Assembly (NCBI RefSeq): GCF_900143695.1
Contig: NZ_FRFE01000016.1
Coordinates: 62,001 to 126,000, forward strand
From: Desulfopila aestuarii DSM 18488
Lineage (GTDB): Bacteria; Desulfobacterota; Desulfobulbia; Desulfobulbales; Desulfocapsaceae
Reading direction: 5' to 3'
Length of the DNA: 64,000 nt
Position 1 is the stretch's first letter; the number at the start of each line of letters is the position of its first letter. Below the pieces are notes generated by a model. It made no database searches and was not told where the DNA came from. It was given only the letters and a program-made list of their open reading frames with translations. The translations under genes were made by a program, and so were the position numbers. Positions 7,701 through 15,897 of this stretch are shown here, piece by piece.

Positions 7701-10652
7701 CTGCTGGGATCCATGTCTCCGCAAGTGCTTGGGAATGGCTTTACGGAGAGCGATGACACGTCAATAACCTTCAAGGTCAAGGTCGAAAACACAACCATCA
7801 ATGCACTGACACGGACATTCAACAACTCAGCCGATGCGATCGCCTTCTTCAAGGACCAGACTATGGAGATCGACACCAGTGCTATCTCCATAGCCGGTCC
7901 CCTGAATATCCAGATAGCCATGGAAATGCACTCAACTAATCCGGAAAATGGCTTTGTTGCCGATTTTGTCCTTGGCAACTCGGTCATCACACACCGGGCG
8001 GTCCCCTATATTGACAACACCGCCGTCAGCCTTGGCGAGATGCACACCGGGGATACGATAACAAATGGTATTGCCATCACCAACGTGGCCACAAGCGGCT
8101 CTGACGGTGCCAATGCGCTGTTCAACGGTACCACCGGCAATGCGATAACCATTGGCGGCCCCATCAGTTCGCTTGCAGCAGGCGACACCGACGCCTCGAC
8201 CATGCAGGTCGGCATAGACGCATCCTCATCAGGTGAAAAGTCCGGCACGGCCAAGGTTCTGCTCCAGACCGACGGGACAGTGAGCTATACTGCCGAAGAC
8301 TTCGGTCAGGAAGAGATCACTGTGACCGGCACGGTCTTTGATTATGCCCAGGCAGGAGTAAGCCTTTCCGCAACACCGGAGTATGTAAGGGTCAATGATG
8401 CGGTGGACGCGGTACTGACCATTTCCAACAACGCCGCTGCCAACGGCTATTCGGAAAAACTTGACGCCGCCTTTTCTGATAATAGCACCAATCTCTCCAC
8501 CTCCGGCAACATCGACAACCTTGATGCAGGCACCTCCAGCCAGGCGATGTCTGTCAGCCTCGATACATCAATCCTCGGCCTGGTCGAGGGCTCCGCAACA
8601 GTCGGCTTCATATCTGATGGTGACGGCATAAACGCTCTCGGCCAAACTCCCCTCGATGACCAGGTTATCCGCCTGGCAACCACCGTCACGCAACTGGCGA
8701 GCGGCGAAGTACAGGATGTGGTGAATTTCGGTAATGTCCATGTGGGCCAGGTCGTCGATAAAGAGACCGTTCTGGTCACCAACAGCCGCACTGCTGCCGA
8801 TGCCGCCTTTACCGACTATCTTAACGCCGGGTGGGATTCTTCTTCATCCATCGACGGGATCACCCTTGGCGGCAGCGTCACCGGTCTTGCTGCCGGTACA
8901 TCCTCGACGGCACTCACTGTCGGTCTCGACACCAGCAGCGCAGGCAGCATCAACAGCAATGCGACAGTCAACCTGTTTTCCGACGGAACGCGCTTTGGCT
9001 TCGGTACCGAAGCGATCGGTGGTGAAGAGGTGAATATCCTTGCAACCATTACAACCCTGGCCGACGTCTACCGGTACGCCAATCCCGTCATTGGCGAAAC
9101 AACCATCGACCTCGGCAATATCCGTGCTGATTCCAGCAGCCCGCAACAGACCCTTTCGATTACAAACGATGTTCCAAATGACGGCTATTCCGAAGCCCTT
9201 GATGCCGTCATCGGTGGGGTGACCGGCAACGCCTTTGCATCGGGCAAGATCGATCTACTTACTCCAGGCAGTAATGATACAGCATCGATGATGGTCTCCA
9301 TGGGTGATACATCAATTGCCGGCCACCAGGAGGGCACGGTAACCCTGGCTTTCACCTCTAACGGCCAAGGCTCAAGCGATCTTGGTATAACAGCCCTACC
9401 GTCGCAGGATGTCACGCTGAGCGCCGAGGTCTTCAGGCTCGCTGAAGGAGCGACCTCTGCCAGTTCGTTAACTTTCTTCTCCAGGGTTGGGGATACGATC
9501 AGCCAAGAGGTACAGGTTGACAACACAGCACCTACTGATGGGTACTCCGAGTCCCTTGATGTCTCGGCAAGCTACACTGGTGACGGTATCAACGCTCTAT
9601 CCGGTAATGAAGTGATTGCCTTGAAAGCTGGCGAAACAGCCACGATGATTGTCTACGCCGATACCGGCCAGTCAGGTAAATTCTCTGGTGGCATCAATAT
9701 CGACTACATGTCAAACGGCCAGGAATTCGGGCTGGGTGAAAATATTGCCCTTACCAGCCAAAATATCGATGTCACCTCCTCCGTCTTTGACCTGGCAGAG
9801 GCCACTGTCACCGATGCCATCGATTTTGGCACCGTCCGCATAGGAACAGATATTGCCCAACTGGTCACCGTGCAAAATACAGCGTCTGGAGATTTGGTGG
9901 ACAGACTTATCCAGACCTCCGCCACTGCAGATGCGCCATTCACTCTATCCTCTCTCTCTATACCCGGCCTCGCCTCGGGCGAATCAGCTGGAGTCGAATT
10001 GAAAATGGATACCACCACTGCAGGCGTGTACTCAGGGACAGCCAGAATGGGTTTTGCCAGCCGAAATGATTACTTGACAGACGAAGATCTCGGCCTGACA
10101 ACCATTGCCCTTTCCGGCACAGTAAATAACCTCGCCAAAGCCCTCATCATTGACCTTGCCGACACATATGACAATGCGACACTGACTGGAGGAGGTATTG
10201 CCTATACGCTAGACTTCGGCAGCTTTCTGTTCAGTGATCTTGGGGGGATGCTAAGAGATGAAATCGGTGTTGAAAACAGTGCAACCGGACCAGCAGACGA
10301 CTTGGGCGGCTACTTTACCCATCTCGGCCTCGGTGCCTTTAGCATTATCGGCATGAGCGATTTTGCCGATCTGAGGGCTGGAGATGTAAAAAGTGGTCTG
10401 TGGGTTGAGCTGGACACTTCCCAACTCACACTTGGCCTCTATGAACGTACCATCACCCTCAACCCCTACAGCTCACTGGCAGGCTTTGCTGATTATGCCC
10501 TGGGTCCGATTGATCTTACCTTCCGGGCCTATGTCACTGGGTCAGCCGATCCCGTTCCTGAACCGACCACTCTCCTCCTTTTCGGCAGCGGTTTGGCAGG
10601 GATTATCTATAGTCGCAGGAATGGAAGCAGAAAGCAAAACGCTTCCATTTAA
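4767..10652 (+). CDS. Giant glycine-rich repeat protein with PEP-CTERM sorting signal
   Basis: A secreted protein of 1,961 residues. Residues 1-30 form a signal peptide (basic start, SSTLLVLSPLS core, cleavage near SGWA-D). Residues about 32-860 are dominated by Gly-Gly-x-Gly clusters with Asn, Asp, Ser and Ala. Residues about 1,080-1,790 contain about seven repeats of 100-120 residues of the choice-of-anchor D type (each with a strand like DFGNVHVGQ, a turn like NGYSEALDA, and a strand like SGTA.V.F.S.G). The C-terminus has VPEPTTLLLFGSGLAG, a hydrophobic helix and a basic tail (SRRNGSRK), the signature of PEP-CTERM proteins cut and anchored by an exosortase. No exosortase gene is in the window. 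A structural role at the cell surface or in exopolysaccharide is inferred. The start has a poor ribosome site, but the signal peptide supports it. Confidence 0.9.
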   Translation: MNKSRKILRSTIALSSTLLVLSPLSHSGWADTVTLTGAAGIPGIDGTSGNPGTDGTAGGNGENIIITAATSGDPNNSALATGGAGGTGGDGGDGSGTNADGGNGGDGGDGGESTAVADTDVAGGDTTAHAESNGGKGGNGGHGGQATGNGSDGLAGNGGSGGDSYISTSATQTGPSGWTKTTGIAIGGSGGDSYGSGSGGAGGYAHAITSANSQNINNIHDVVATGTSTGGEGGSVNFAENGTAGNGGDAYSLSTATSSGNQQTSAGATTFGGAGGNISGTSGNGGYGGNSSATAQANQLFSSTMGSSARANSVGGTGGVGYGVGFSGGDGGTSTATSSVTGNSSGAADSWATATGGRGGQGTNGADGGAGGEATLVDAASGTNIGNLQIVQIASGGVGGAAVSGIQNISGNGGNGGFATSTLSGGASAAGRVDVDVTATGGAGGNASFNGTGGDGGGVEVSSTGQSIGGNIVEVTAKGVGGHGGAAVNGQAGNGAAVSLVDKVTGSTTGHLILSQTAYGGNGGRVYGTGNTGEAGSALSSVTHDENQAAVVTVNTVANGGNGGDRGTSGYAGNGAISTAETVVSSDSGTAYGTASTFGGDGGRGLAGNAANGGKGGDALGSVSVTNTGTLSPNTYAASADTSGQGGAGGYGYGSGVGGNGGDATMRAMAESIDTDNSGHVSAYSQAMGGAGGGSTFSNAGAGGKGDSISTAIAAGDQYTVANDDARGGHGGIAIGGSATGGDGGDATSTSYAEKNSSGTQILRSNANAWAGSGGHGQGAGFTGGDGGNAIATATGLSAGGEIAVSATATAGHGGEAYLDSTQGQSGSAIATATGSGTSGKVNSSASSSAVSGLVTQVKTTATAEVGSSSTAQSRASYGADLSSVSTTAGQQASAFATATPDNSVLVPVTRDSGVLANFNIGDGATVFHSSGFNSDVIGYGVLGGAGSPDGSATDHEYNSTIDFTVDTRKYTSGTQKLLLGSMSPQVLGNGFTESDDTSITFKVKVENTTINALTRTFNNSADAIAFFKDQTMEIDTSAISIAGPLNIQIAMEMHSTNPENGFVADFVLGNSVITHRAVPYIDNTAVSLGEMHTGDTITNGIAITNVATSGSDGANALFNGTTGNAITIGGPISSLAAGDTDASTMQVGIDASSSGEKSGTAKVLLQTDGTVSYTAEDFGQEEITVTGTVFDYAQAGVSLSATPEYVRVNDAVDAVLTISNNAAANGYSEKLDAAFSDNSTNLSTSGNIDNLDAGTSSQAMSVSLDTSILGLVEGSATVGFISDGDGINALGQTPLDDQVIRLATTVTQLASGEVQDVVNFGNVHVGQVVDKETVLVTNSRTAADAAFTDYLNAGWDSSSSIDGITLGGSVTGLAAGTSSTALTVGLDTSSAGSINSNATVNLFSDGTRFGFGTEAIGGEEVNILATITTLADVYRYANPVIGETTIDLGNIRADSSSPQQTLSITNDVPNDGYSEALDAVIGGVTGNAFASGKIDLLTPGSNDTASMMVSMGDTSIAGHQEGTVTLAFTSNGQGSSDLGITALPSQDVTLSAEVFRLAEGATSASSLTFFSRVGDTISQEVQVDNTAPTDGYSESLDVSASYTGDGINALSGNEVIALKAGETATMIVYADTGQSGKFSGGINIDYMSNGQEFGLGENIALTSQNIDVTSSVFDLAEATVTDAIDFGTVRIGTDIAQLVTVQNTASGDLVDRLIQTSATADAPFTLSSLSIPGLASGESAGVELKMDTTTAGVYSGTARMGFASRNDYLTDEDLGLTTIALSGTVNNLAKALIIDLADTYDNATLTGGGIAYTLDFGSFLFSDLGGMLRDEIGVENSATGPADDLGGYFTHLGLGAFSIIGMSDFADLRAGDVKSGLWVELDTSQLTLGLYERTITLNPYSSLAGFADYALGPIDLTFRAYVTGSADPVPEPTTLLLFGSGLAGIIYSRRNGSRKQNASI
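4863..7350 (+). repeat. Degenerate GGxGG-coding repeat tract
   Basis: Within the giant gene, clusters coding Gly-Gly-x-Gly-Gly recur every 30-60 codons (for example around 5028-5100, 5160-5260, 5320-5370, 6420-6480, 6580-6620, 6940-7010). The copies are not identical at DNA level, which suggests old duplication or selection on composition rather than recent slippage. Confidence 0.75.
8000..10135 (+). repeat. About seven choice-of-anchor-D-like repeats
   Basis: Protein-level repeats of about 100-120 residues inside the giant gene. Recurring elements are a strand around DFG or LGN, the phrase NGYSEALDA or DGYSESLDV, the phrase SLAAG or GLAAGTSS, then SLDTS or DTSS, then a closing TVTGTVF-like strand. 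Divergence between copies is large, so the array looks stable. Confidence 0.7.
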
Positions 10653-10735
10653 GGGGCTGTAAAGACAACTAAGCCTCAAGTTGTCGTTCTCATGCCTACA
10701 AGGGAAACGCAAGATCGAGGCAGTCCTAGAGAAAA

Positions 10736-10796
10736 AAGGGGTTCACCCCTTAGATAAAGAAGGGTCAGGTGAGAGTCAATTACTCCCACCTGACCC
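10736..10796. repeat. Two adjacent hairpins, possible terminator or REP-like element
   Basis: The first dyad is AAGGGG-TTCA-CCCCTT (10736-10751). The second is GGGTCAGGTG (10762-10771) against CACCTGACCC (10787-10796), with an inner GAGT/ACTC pair separated by one mismatch, followed by TTTG. They could terminate the giant gene about 85 bases upstream. The GGGTCAGGTG stem also resembles repetitive palindromes seen in related genomes; that is a recollection, not a search result. Confidence 0.5.
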
Positions 10797-10828
10797 TTTG
10801 CCAGTCTCAAGATTATCATTAATAGTAC

Positions 10829-11135
10829 GATTCGACCGGTTGCCTGGATTGGAATTCTGGACGGATGACTACATCTGTAAACCTTTCAGCCCATGTGAAG
10901 TAATGGCAAGAGCTGAGGCCAAGGGGCAAGACGGTTCTCCACCGCAACACACCCCTACAAGACCAGGTACTTAATTTAAGGCACTGTGGAATTTCAGGTA
11001 CTCAACAGCATTCCAGCTAAACCCAGGACGAGTTCTCACTCGAGGTCTGCTGGTGAACCAAATCTGTCGTGACCGACGGATTATCTGCGATCGAACCAGC
11101 AAGAATCATATTCTGAGGTATCGAAGGCGCAGCGT
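10829..11135 (+). pseudogene. Decayed copy of the baeR 3' half
   Basis: Translation in broken frames recovers stretches of the intact BaeR at 3323-3991: GLEFWTDDYICKPFSPCEV matches GLEFGADDYICKPFSPREV, the DNA around 10985-11060 matches baeR around 3770-3845, and DRRIICDRTSKNHI matches DRRIVCDRTIDSHI. A stop codon, frame changes and a deletion of about 60 bases interrupt the copy, and the receiver N-terminus is absent. The ancestor was a paralogue of baeR, so this is a relic of a duplicated two-component locus. Confidence 0.8.
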
Positions 11136-11231
11136 TGGTCCATTTCTTTTGGGCGTAAGCTTTACATCTGATTTTTCAAGATCTCATCGTACATTTTTCA
11201 TACACTATCACGCAACCTGGGTTCTCGACAA

Positions 11232-11739
11232 TCAATACTCAATGCGATTACGAGAACCACCACTGACCCGGCACAATCCCAACTTTCTAAACAATGTTCC
11301 ATCTTTTTTACTGAATGTTTGAGAATCTTTTGTCGGGAAGATCTCTTCGCCATTTTCAGTGTTCAATGTGAATATTTTTCGAGATGCGACAATCACATTT
11401 TGGTCAGTTACGCTCATTTCCTGACTAACAATAACCAATTGCGGAGCCTTCCCCGAAGAAGTTACCTCAAAATATCCAATCGGATGCTTCATAACTGTTT
11501 GACCTTTTAACGAGTCTTTCTCAAGATAATGCGAGAATCTCCTGACAACTTTCACCCACCATGTTCTTAATTCATCAATATTACGAAATATATACTCGGG
11601 GGATTGCAGGGATCGAATCTGTTTTTTCCCCCATGACGAACTTGGGCAAATGAAGAGCAAAGAGCAGTAATGGCAAAACGATCTGGACAAGAACAGGGAG
11701 TAACCAGAAAAGAACTATATATTGTTGCAGTTGGTTCAT
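11232..11739 (-). pseudogene. Frameshifted gene for a small membrane-anchored protein
   Basis: From an ATG at 11739 with a GAGGT ribosome site seven bases upstream, the first frame gives about 37 residues with a strong membrane helix (IVLFWLLPVLVQIVLPLLL). At a G5A6 run near 11630-11640 this frame goes wrong and stops soon after, while the neighbouring frame continues to 11232 with about 130 residues, including GQTVMKHPIGYFEV and SRKIFTLNTENGEE. Removing one G restores a single frame, MGKKQIRSL. It is therefore either a pseudogene, a sequencing error, or a slippery-run frameshift. The family is unknown to me. Confidence 0.55.
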
Positions 11740-11758
11740 GGAATTACCTCATTGAGCG

Positions 11759-11935
11759 ATGACCTTTAGGGAGTCGTTTCATGCAATAGCAGCTATAAAG
11801 ACTCGTCTGTTGCAGAACTACCTGACCGGCGATATCCAACGCGCTGCCGTGGAACTATCCGACCATGCATTCTGCGGATTTCAGACATTACCGCTTGATG
11901 AAAATGTCGTTTATTTCCAACAACAGTTTCAGTAA
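11759..11935 (+). CDS. Small unrecognised ORF (58 codons)
   Basis: An ATG at 11759 opens a frame of 58 codons (start MTFRESFHAIAAIKTRLLQ, end VVYFQQQFQ). The composition looks protein-like, and it starts only 20 bases from, and divergent to, the broken membrane-protein gene. There is no good ribosome site and no family I recognise. In this decay zone it may be the remnant of a longer gene. Confidence 0.25.
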   Translation: MTFRESFHAIAAIKTRLLQNYLTGDIQRAAVELSDHAFCGFQTLPLDENVVYFQQQFQ

Positions 11936-12067
11936 AGTCTTCTGTATGTTAGGCTGGGAATTCTTAAAAAATATGACTTGGTCACGACGCAGGATATACG
12001 ATAGGCTTGTCAGATTCCATACTCAAAATTGAGTAATTTGCTGCAGAAAACGGAGATTTTCATCGGT

Positions 12068-12838
12068 ATGCGACAATATCTTCAGGCATATAAAGATCTT
12101 TTCGGAACTGGCCTGGTCAAAGGCGAAACCATTCAGAAGCATATCGAGCAACAGACCACCATTGATACATTCCTTCCAGATTCCGCCTCGTTTTTCTATG
12201 TGGCGGAGTCACCTTCCCACACCTATCATTTTATGGGGCGGCTGCAGGAAAATGTATCCGGTTATACCAATGAGGAGTTTCTTCAACAAGGCATTGGACT
12301 ATTTTTACAATGTCTCCATCCCGAAGAAATCGATATCATCGTCAACCAGATGTATCCAGACGGCATGGATGTTATCTCCCAGGCTGATGAACAAGAGAAA
12401 CAACAGATCCTCACTCAATATAATTATAGATTCAAACGCAAGACCGGCGAGTATATAAATCTCATGGAGCAGCTCTATGTGCTTGAAGTGGACGAAAATG
12501 GTTTAGCCACGCTCATTCTCGGCAACATCATCGTGCTGGATAATGAAGAGGTCCTCCCGTTACGTCTTTCAAGCAAAATTTTTCGCAACAACGCTGTGTA
12601 CGAAACGATATTCTCGAAAGTGTACAACCCGATCACCACACCATTAAGTGATGTAACGGGCCGGGAACTGGATATTTTGAGAAACCTGGCTGCAGGAAAG
12701 CGGAGCAAAGAGATAGCGAAGGAACTGTTCATCAGTCCGTATACCGTCGACACTCATCGACGCAATCTCTTAAAGAAGCTCCAATGCAACTCGGTGGTAG
12801 AGCTTGCCAAGATCGCCTTTAAATATGGCTTGTTATAG
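12068..12838 (+). CDS. LuxR-family regulator with PAS-like sensor domain
   Basis: A transcription factor of about 256 residues. The N-terminal two thirds resemble a PAS fold (FYVAESPSHTYHFMGRLQENVSGYTNEEF, then LHPEE and a YRFKRKTGEYINLMEQ strand), which would sense a small ligand. The C-terminal 65 residues are a LuxR/GerE helix-turn-helix (LTG-type start VTGRELDILRNLAAGKRSKE, then SPYTVDTHRRNLLKKL). An upstream TTG at 12029 is an alternative start; the ATG at 12068 has GGAG 12 bases before it. It has no operon partner. Its target is unknown. Confidence 0.8.
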   Translation: MRQYLQAYKDLFGTGLVKGETIQKHIEQQTTIDTFLPDSASFFYVAESPSHTYHFMGRLQENVSGYTNEEFLQQGIGLFLQCLHPEEIDIIVNQMYPDGMDVISQADEQEKQQILTQYNYRFKRKTGEYINLMEQLYVLEVDENGLATLILGNIIVLDNEEVLPLRLSSKIFRNNAVYETIFSKVYNPITTPLSDVTGRELDILRNLAAGKRSKEIAKELFISPYTVDTHRRNLLKKLQCNSVVELAKIAFKYGLL

Positions 12839-12890
12839 GGAACTGCCCGAATATGAGAAATTGAGAAAAGAAGTGAAAACAATTTGAAAA

Positions 12891-12929
12891 CACTGTCGGT
12901 CCCGCAAGGCGTTGCAAGGACCGACAGTG
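12891..12929 (-). terminator. Terminator of the pyruvate dehydrogenase operon
   Basis: A twelve-base perfect inverted repeat (CACTGTCGGTCC against GGACCGACAGTG) with a 15-base loop lies about 60 bases past the end of lpd. Read on the minus strand it is followed by TTTTCAAATTGTTTT. It may also terminate the converging LuxR-type gene. Confidence 0.75.
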
Positions 12930-12990
12930 CTTCAGACCTCCAGAAAATTGCAATATAGGCCTTTATAGTATTGCCTTTTTTCCATTCCCA

Positions 12991-14400
12991 TCATTTTTTC
13001 GACGGCATGATGTCGGTGATGGAACCATCGACAATTTCGGCAGCAAAGGCAAAAGTCTCGGCCAAAGTCGGATGGGCATGGACGGTTTTGCTGATATCCT
13101 CTGCATCGGCACCCATTTCAAGGGCCAGTACCGCTTCATGAATCAATTCCCCCGCATTCTGACCGCAAATGCCTGCACCGATAATCCGTCCGGTCTCTTT
13201 GTCGAAAAGCACCTTGGTCACACCGCTGGCCGCTCCCGAACTTAAGGCCCGCCCTGAAGCACCCCAGGGAAACTTACCCTTGTCATAGTCGATGCCCTTT
13301 TCCTTGGCCTCTTTTTCGGTGAGTCCCATCCAGGCGATTTCAGGATGGGTGTAGGCCACTGAGGGAATGGTCATCGGGTCAAAGGCCGCTTTATGGCCGG
13401 CAATCACCTCCGCCGCCACCTTGCCTTCGTGGGTCGCTTTATGAGCCAGCATCGGCTCACCCACGACATCTCCAATGGCGTAGATATTGGCCACCGTTGT
13501 CTGCTGCTGGGCGTTTACCGGAATAAAGCCACGCTCGTTTAATTCCAGACCGATCTTCTCTCGATCAAAGTTGCCGGTATTCGGCTTTCGACCGACTGCC
13601 ACGAGCACCGCATCATACTCGCCCTTCTCTGGCGCCTTGGTCCCTTCAAAGGACGCGACTATCCCGCTTTCGGTCGCTTCGATCGAAGTCACTTTGGTCT
13701 TGGTCAGAATCTGATATTTGTTTTTCAACTTCAAAAAGAGGGGCTGGACCAGGTCTTTATCTGCCGGCGGAATGATATGGTCCATCATCTCAACGATAGT
13801 GATCTCCGAACCAAGGGCGCTATAGATCTGGGCCATTTCCATGCCGATAATGCCGCCGCCGATAATGAGAAAACGTTTGGGGATAAATTTTAACGCCAGG
13901 GCATCGGTGGAGTTCCAGATGCGCTCGTCCTGAGGCAATCCCGGCAGCATGAACGGATGCGAACCGGTGGCGATAATACAGTTGCCGAAGGCCACTTCCG
14001 TATCACCTTCAGCACCACTCACTTTGAGAGTTGAACCGTTTACAAAACTTCCTTTGCCAACAATACGGGTGACCTTGCGCGCCTGGCAGAGCTTATCGAG
14101 CCCGCCGGTCAGCTGATTGATAATTCCCTCCTTATGGGATCGAAACATATCAAGATCGACCTTCGGCTCGCCAAAGGAGATCCCAAGAGTTTCAGCTTCC
14201 CGGGCCTCCTCAATCACCGCCGCGCCATGGAGCAGCGTCTTGGACGGGATACAACCGACGTTGAGGCAGACACCACCCAGCCGTTCCCCCTGCTCAACCA
14301 GACAGACTGAAAGACCCAGATCCGCCGCCCGAAAGGCCGCCGTATAGCCGCCCGGCCCACCACCCAGTACGACAACATCATATTTTGTATCTGAAGACAT
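12991..14400 (-). CDS. lpdA: Dihydrolipoyl dehydrogenase (E3)
   Basis: A flavoprotein of 469 residues that reoxidises the lipoyl groups of the dehydrogenase complex and makes NADH. Visible features are the FAD-binding GGGPGGYTAAFRAADLG, the redox-active disulfide in GGVCLNVGCIPSKTLL, the NAD-binding GGGIIGMEMA, the second FAD motif around NIYAIGDVVGEPMLAHKA, and the interface motif HAHPTLAETF carrying the catalytic His. The start at 14400 is chosen because AGGAG lies eight bases upstream; an upstream open extension of 35 codons does not look like protein. It is the third gene of aceE-aceF-lpdA, about 155 bases after aceF. Confidence 0.95.
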   Translation of the reverse strand: MSSDTKYDVVVLGGGPGGYTAAFRAADLGLSVCLVEQGERLGGVCLNVGCIPSKTLLHGAAVIEEAREAETLGISFGEPKVDLDMFRSHKEGIINQLTGGLDKLCQARKVTRIVGKGSFVNGSTLKVSGAEGDTEVAFGNCIIATGSHPFMLPGLPQDERIWNSTDALALKFIPKRFLIIGGGIIGMEMAQIYSALGSEITIVEMMDHIIPPADKDLVQPLFLKLKNKYQILTKTKVTSIEATESGIVASFEGTKAPEKGEYDAVLVAVGRKPNTGNFDREKIGLELNERGFIPVNAQQQTTVANIYAIGDVVGEPMLAHKATHEGKVAAEVIAGHKAAFDPMTIPSVAYTHPEIAWMGLTEKEAKEKGIDYDKGKFPWGASGRALSSGAASGVTKVLFDKETGRIIGAGICGQNAGELIHEAVLALEMGADAEDISKTVHAHPTLAETFAFAAEIVDGSITDIMPSKK

Positions 14401-14555
14401 AGCATTTTCTCCTCTGAAGAGCTCATGACGAACATTCGCGCGGCAACCGCTACATACCGCTGGATGTGCAACCCGCTGCTCATCCGATCTTAACATCAAG
14501 ACCATTCTAACGAATACGACAATATTTTAACAGATATTTGTCGATTTCGTTAATT

Positions 14556-15884
14556 TTAGAGCATTACACGCCTTAGATCTTCAATAGCATCGCTGAGTGC
14601 CCGGCAAAACCTGGCCGCCTCTGCACCGTCGATGACCCTGTGGTCGTATGAGAGCGAGAACGGCAGAGTCAACCGCGGAACAAACTGCTGTTTGTTTTCA
14701 TCCCAGAAGGGTTTCATGTAGTTGCGCGACAAACCGATAATGGCCACCTGCGGCCCGTTGACGATGGGAGTAAAACCGGTGCCACCAATTCCACCAAGAC
14801 TGGAGATGGTAAAAGAGGCTCCCTGTAAATCGCCGATTGACAGCTTTCCATCCCTCGCCTTGCCCCCTACCTCATGGAGCTCACGGGCAATCTCCCGCAA
14901 ACCCTTTTTATCGGCGTTTTTGATTACCGGCACCACCAAACCGCCAGGAGTGTCTACGGCAATACCGATGTTGTAGTAGTGTTTCAAGATAACCTTGTCA
15001 CCGCTTGGCATGAGCGAGCAGTTGAACATCGGAAACTCCCGCAACGTTGCCACCACTGCCTTGATGATAAATACCAGTGGACTGAAACGGGGACCCTCTT
15101 TGCCCGCCTCATCATTCAGCTGCTTCCGGAACTCTTCAAGTTCGGTAACATCAGCTTCGTCAAAATGGGTGACATGGGGGATAGTCACCCAGCTCCGGTG
15201 CAAATGCGGGCCGGAAATCTTTTTAATGCGGCTAAGGGTCGCTTCCTCGATTTCCCCATAAACACTGAAGTCTTCAAGTGGTGGGACCTCAATCGCAATT
15301 CCCCCACCGGTGCCAGCAGGGCGGGTAGAACTGGCCTTCATTGCCGCCTTCACCACCACCTGCACATCCTCTTTCACAATCCTGCCCTTGGGGCCACTGC
15401 CCGATACCAGGGCAAGGTCGACACCCAACTCCCGGGCATAGGCCCGCACCGACGGGGTAGCGTGAAAGCTGCCATGCTCAACCGCTTCAACATCAGTGGC
15501 AGCTGATGTTGAAGTGGAAACTGTCGCTGCTTGTGGAGCTTTCGCAGACACAGCCAGAGCTTCCGTTTCTTTTACCGGTTCGGCCTCTGCCTTTTCCTTC
15601 TTTTGGGATTCATCCGCCGACTCCTTCTTCTCGGGTACAGCCTCGGCTGCGGTCTCCACCAGTGCAATCAGGTCGCCACTTTTGACCGTATCTCCTTCCT
15701 GTATTTTGACCTCGGTAATGGTACCGGCAAGTGGCGAGGGAATATCCATCACCGCCTTCTCACTCTCCAATGCAATCAACGGACTCTCAACCTCGACCAC
15801 ATCCCCGGGCTTGATGTAGACTTCCACCACGGAAATCTCCTGCACATCACCGAAATCGGGCACCACAATCTTTTCGACTGCCAT
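14556..15884 (-). CDS. aceF: Dihydrolipoamide acetyltransferase (E2)
   Basis: The core subunit of pyruvate dehydrogenase, 442 residues, transferring acetyl groups to CoA. One lipoyl domain is present at the N-terminus (lysine in LESEKAVMDIPSPLAG, about residue 43), followed by a linker rich in Ala, Glu and Lys, the peripheral-subunit-binding domain (TPSVRAYARELGVDL, then GSGPKGRIVKEDV) and the catalytic domain ending with the active-site YDHRVIDGAEAARF. E. coli has three lipoyl domains, so this is the short form. A GGAGGAAAAG ribosome site precedes the start. The gene begins 13 bases after aceE. Confidence 0.95.
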   Translation of the reverse strand: MAVEKIVVPDFGDVQEISVVEVYIKPGDVVEVESPLIALESEKAVMDIPSPLAGTITEVKIQEGDTVKSGDLIALVETAAEAVPEKKESADESQKKEKAEAEPVKETEALAVSAKAPQAATVSTSTSAATDVEAVEHGSFHATPSVRAYARELGVDLALVSGSGPKGRIVKEDVQVVVKAAMKASSTRPAGTGGGIAIEVPPLEDFSVYGEIEEATLSRIKKISGPHLHRSWVTIPHVTHFDEADVTELEEFRKQLNDEAGKEGPRFSPLVFIIKAVVATLREFPMFNCSLMPSGDKVILKHYYNIGIAVDTPGGLVVPVIKNADKKGLREIARELHEVGGKARDGKLSIGDLQGASFTISSLGGIGGTGFTPIVNGPQVAIIGLSRNYMKPFWDENKQQFVPRLTLPFSLSYDHRVIDGAEAARFCRALSDAIEDLRRVML

Positions 15885-15897
15885 CTTTTCCTCCGTC

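Noticed and set aside
14401-14505. 35-codon N-terminal extension of lpdA
   Set aside because: The sequence is not protein-like and the start at 14400 has an AGGAG site and the normal flavoprotein N-terminus.
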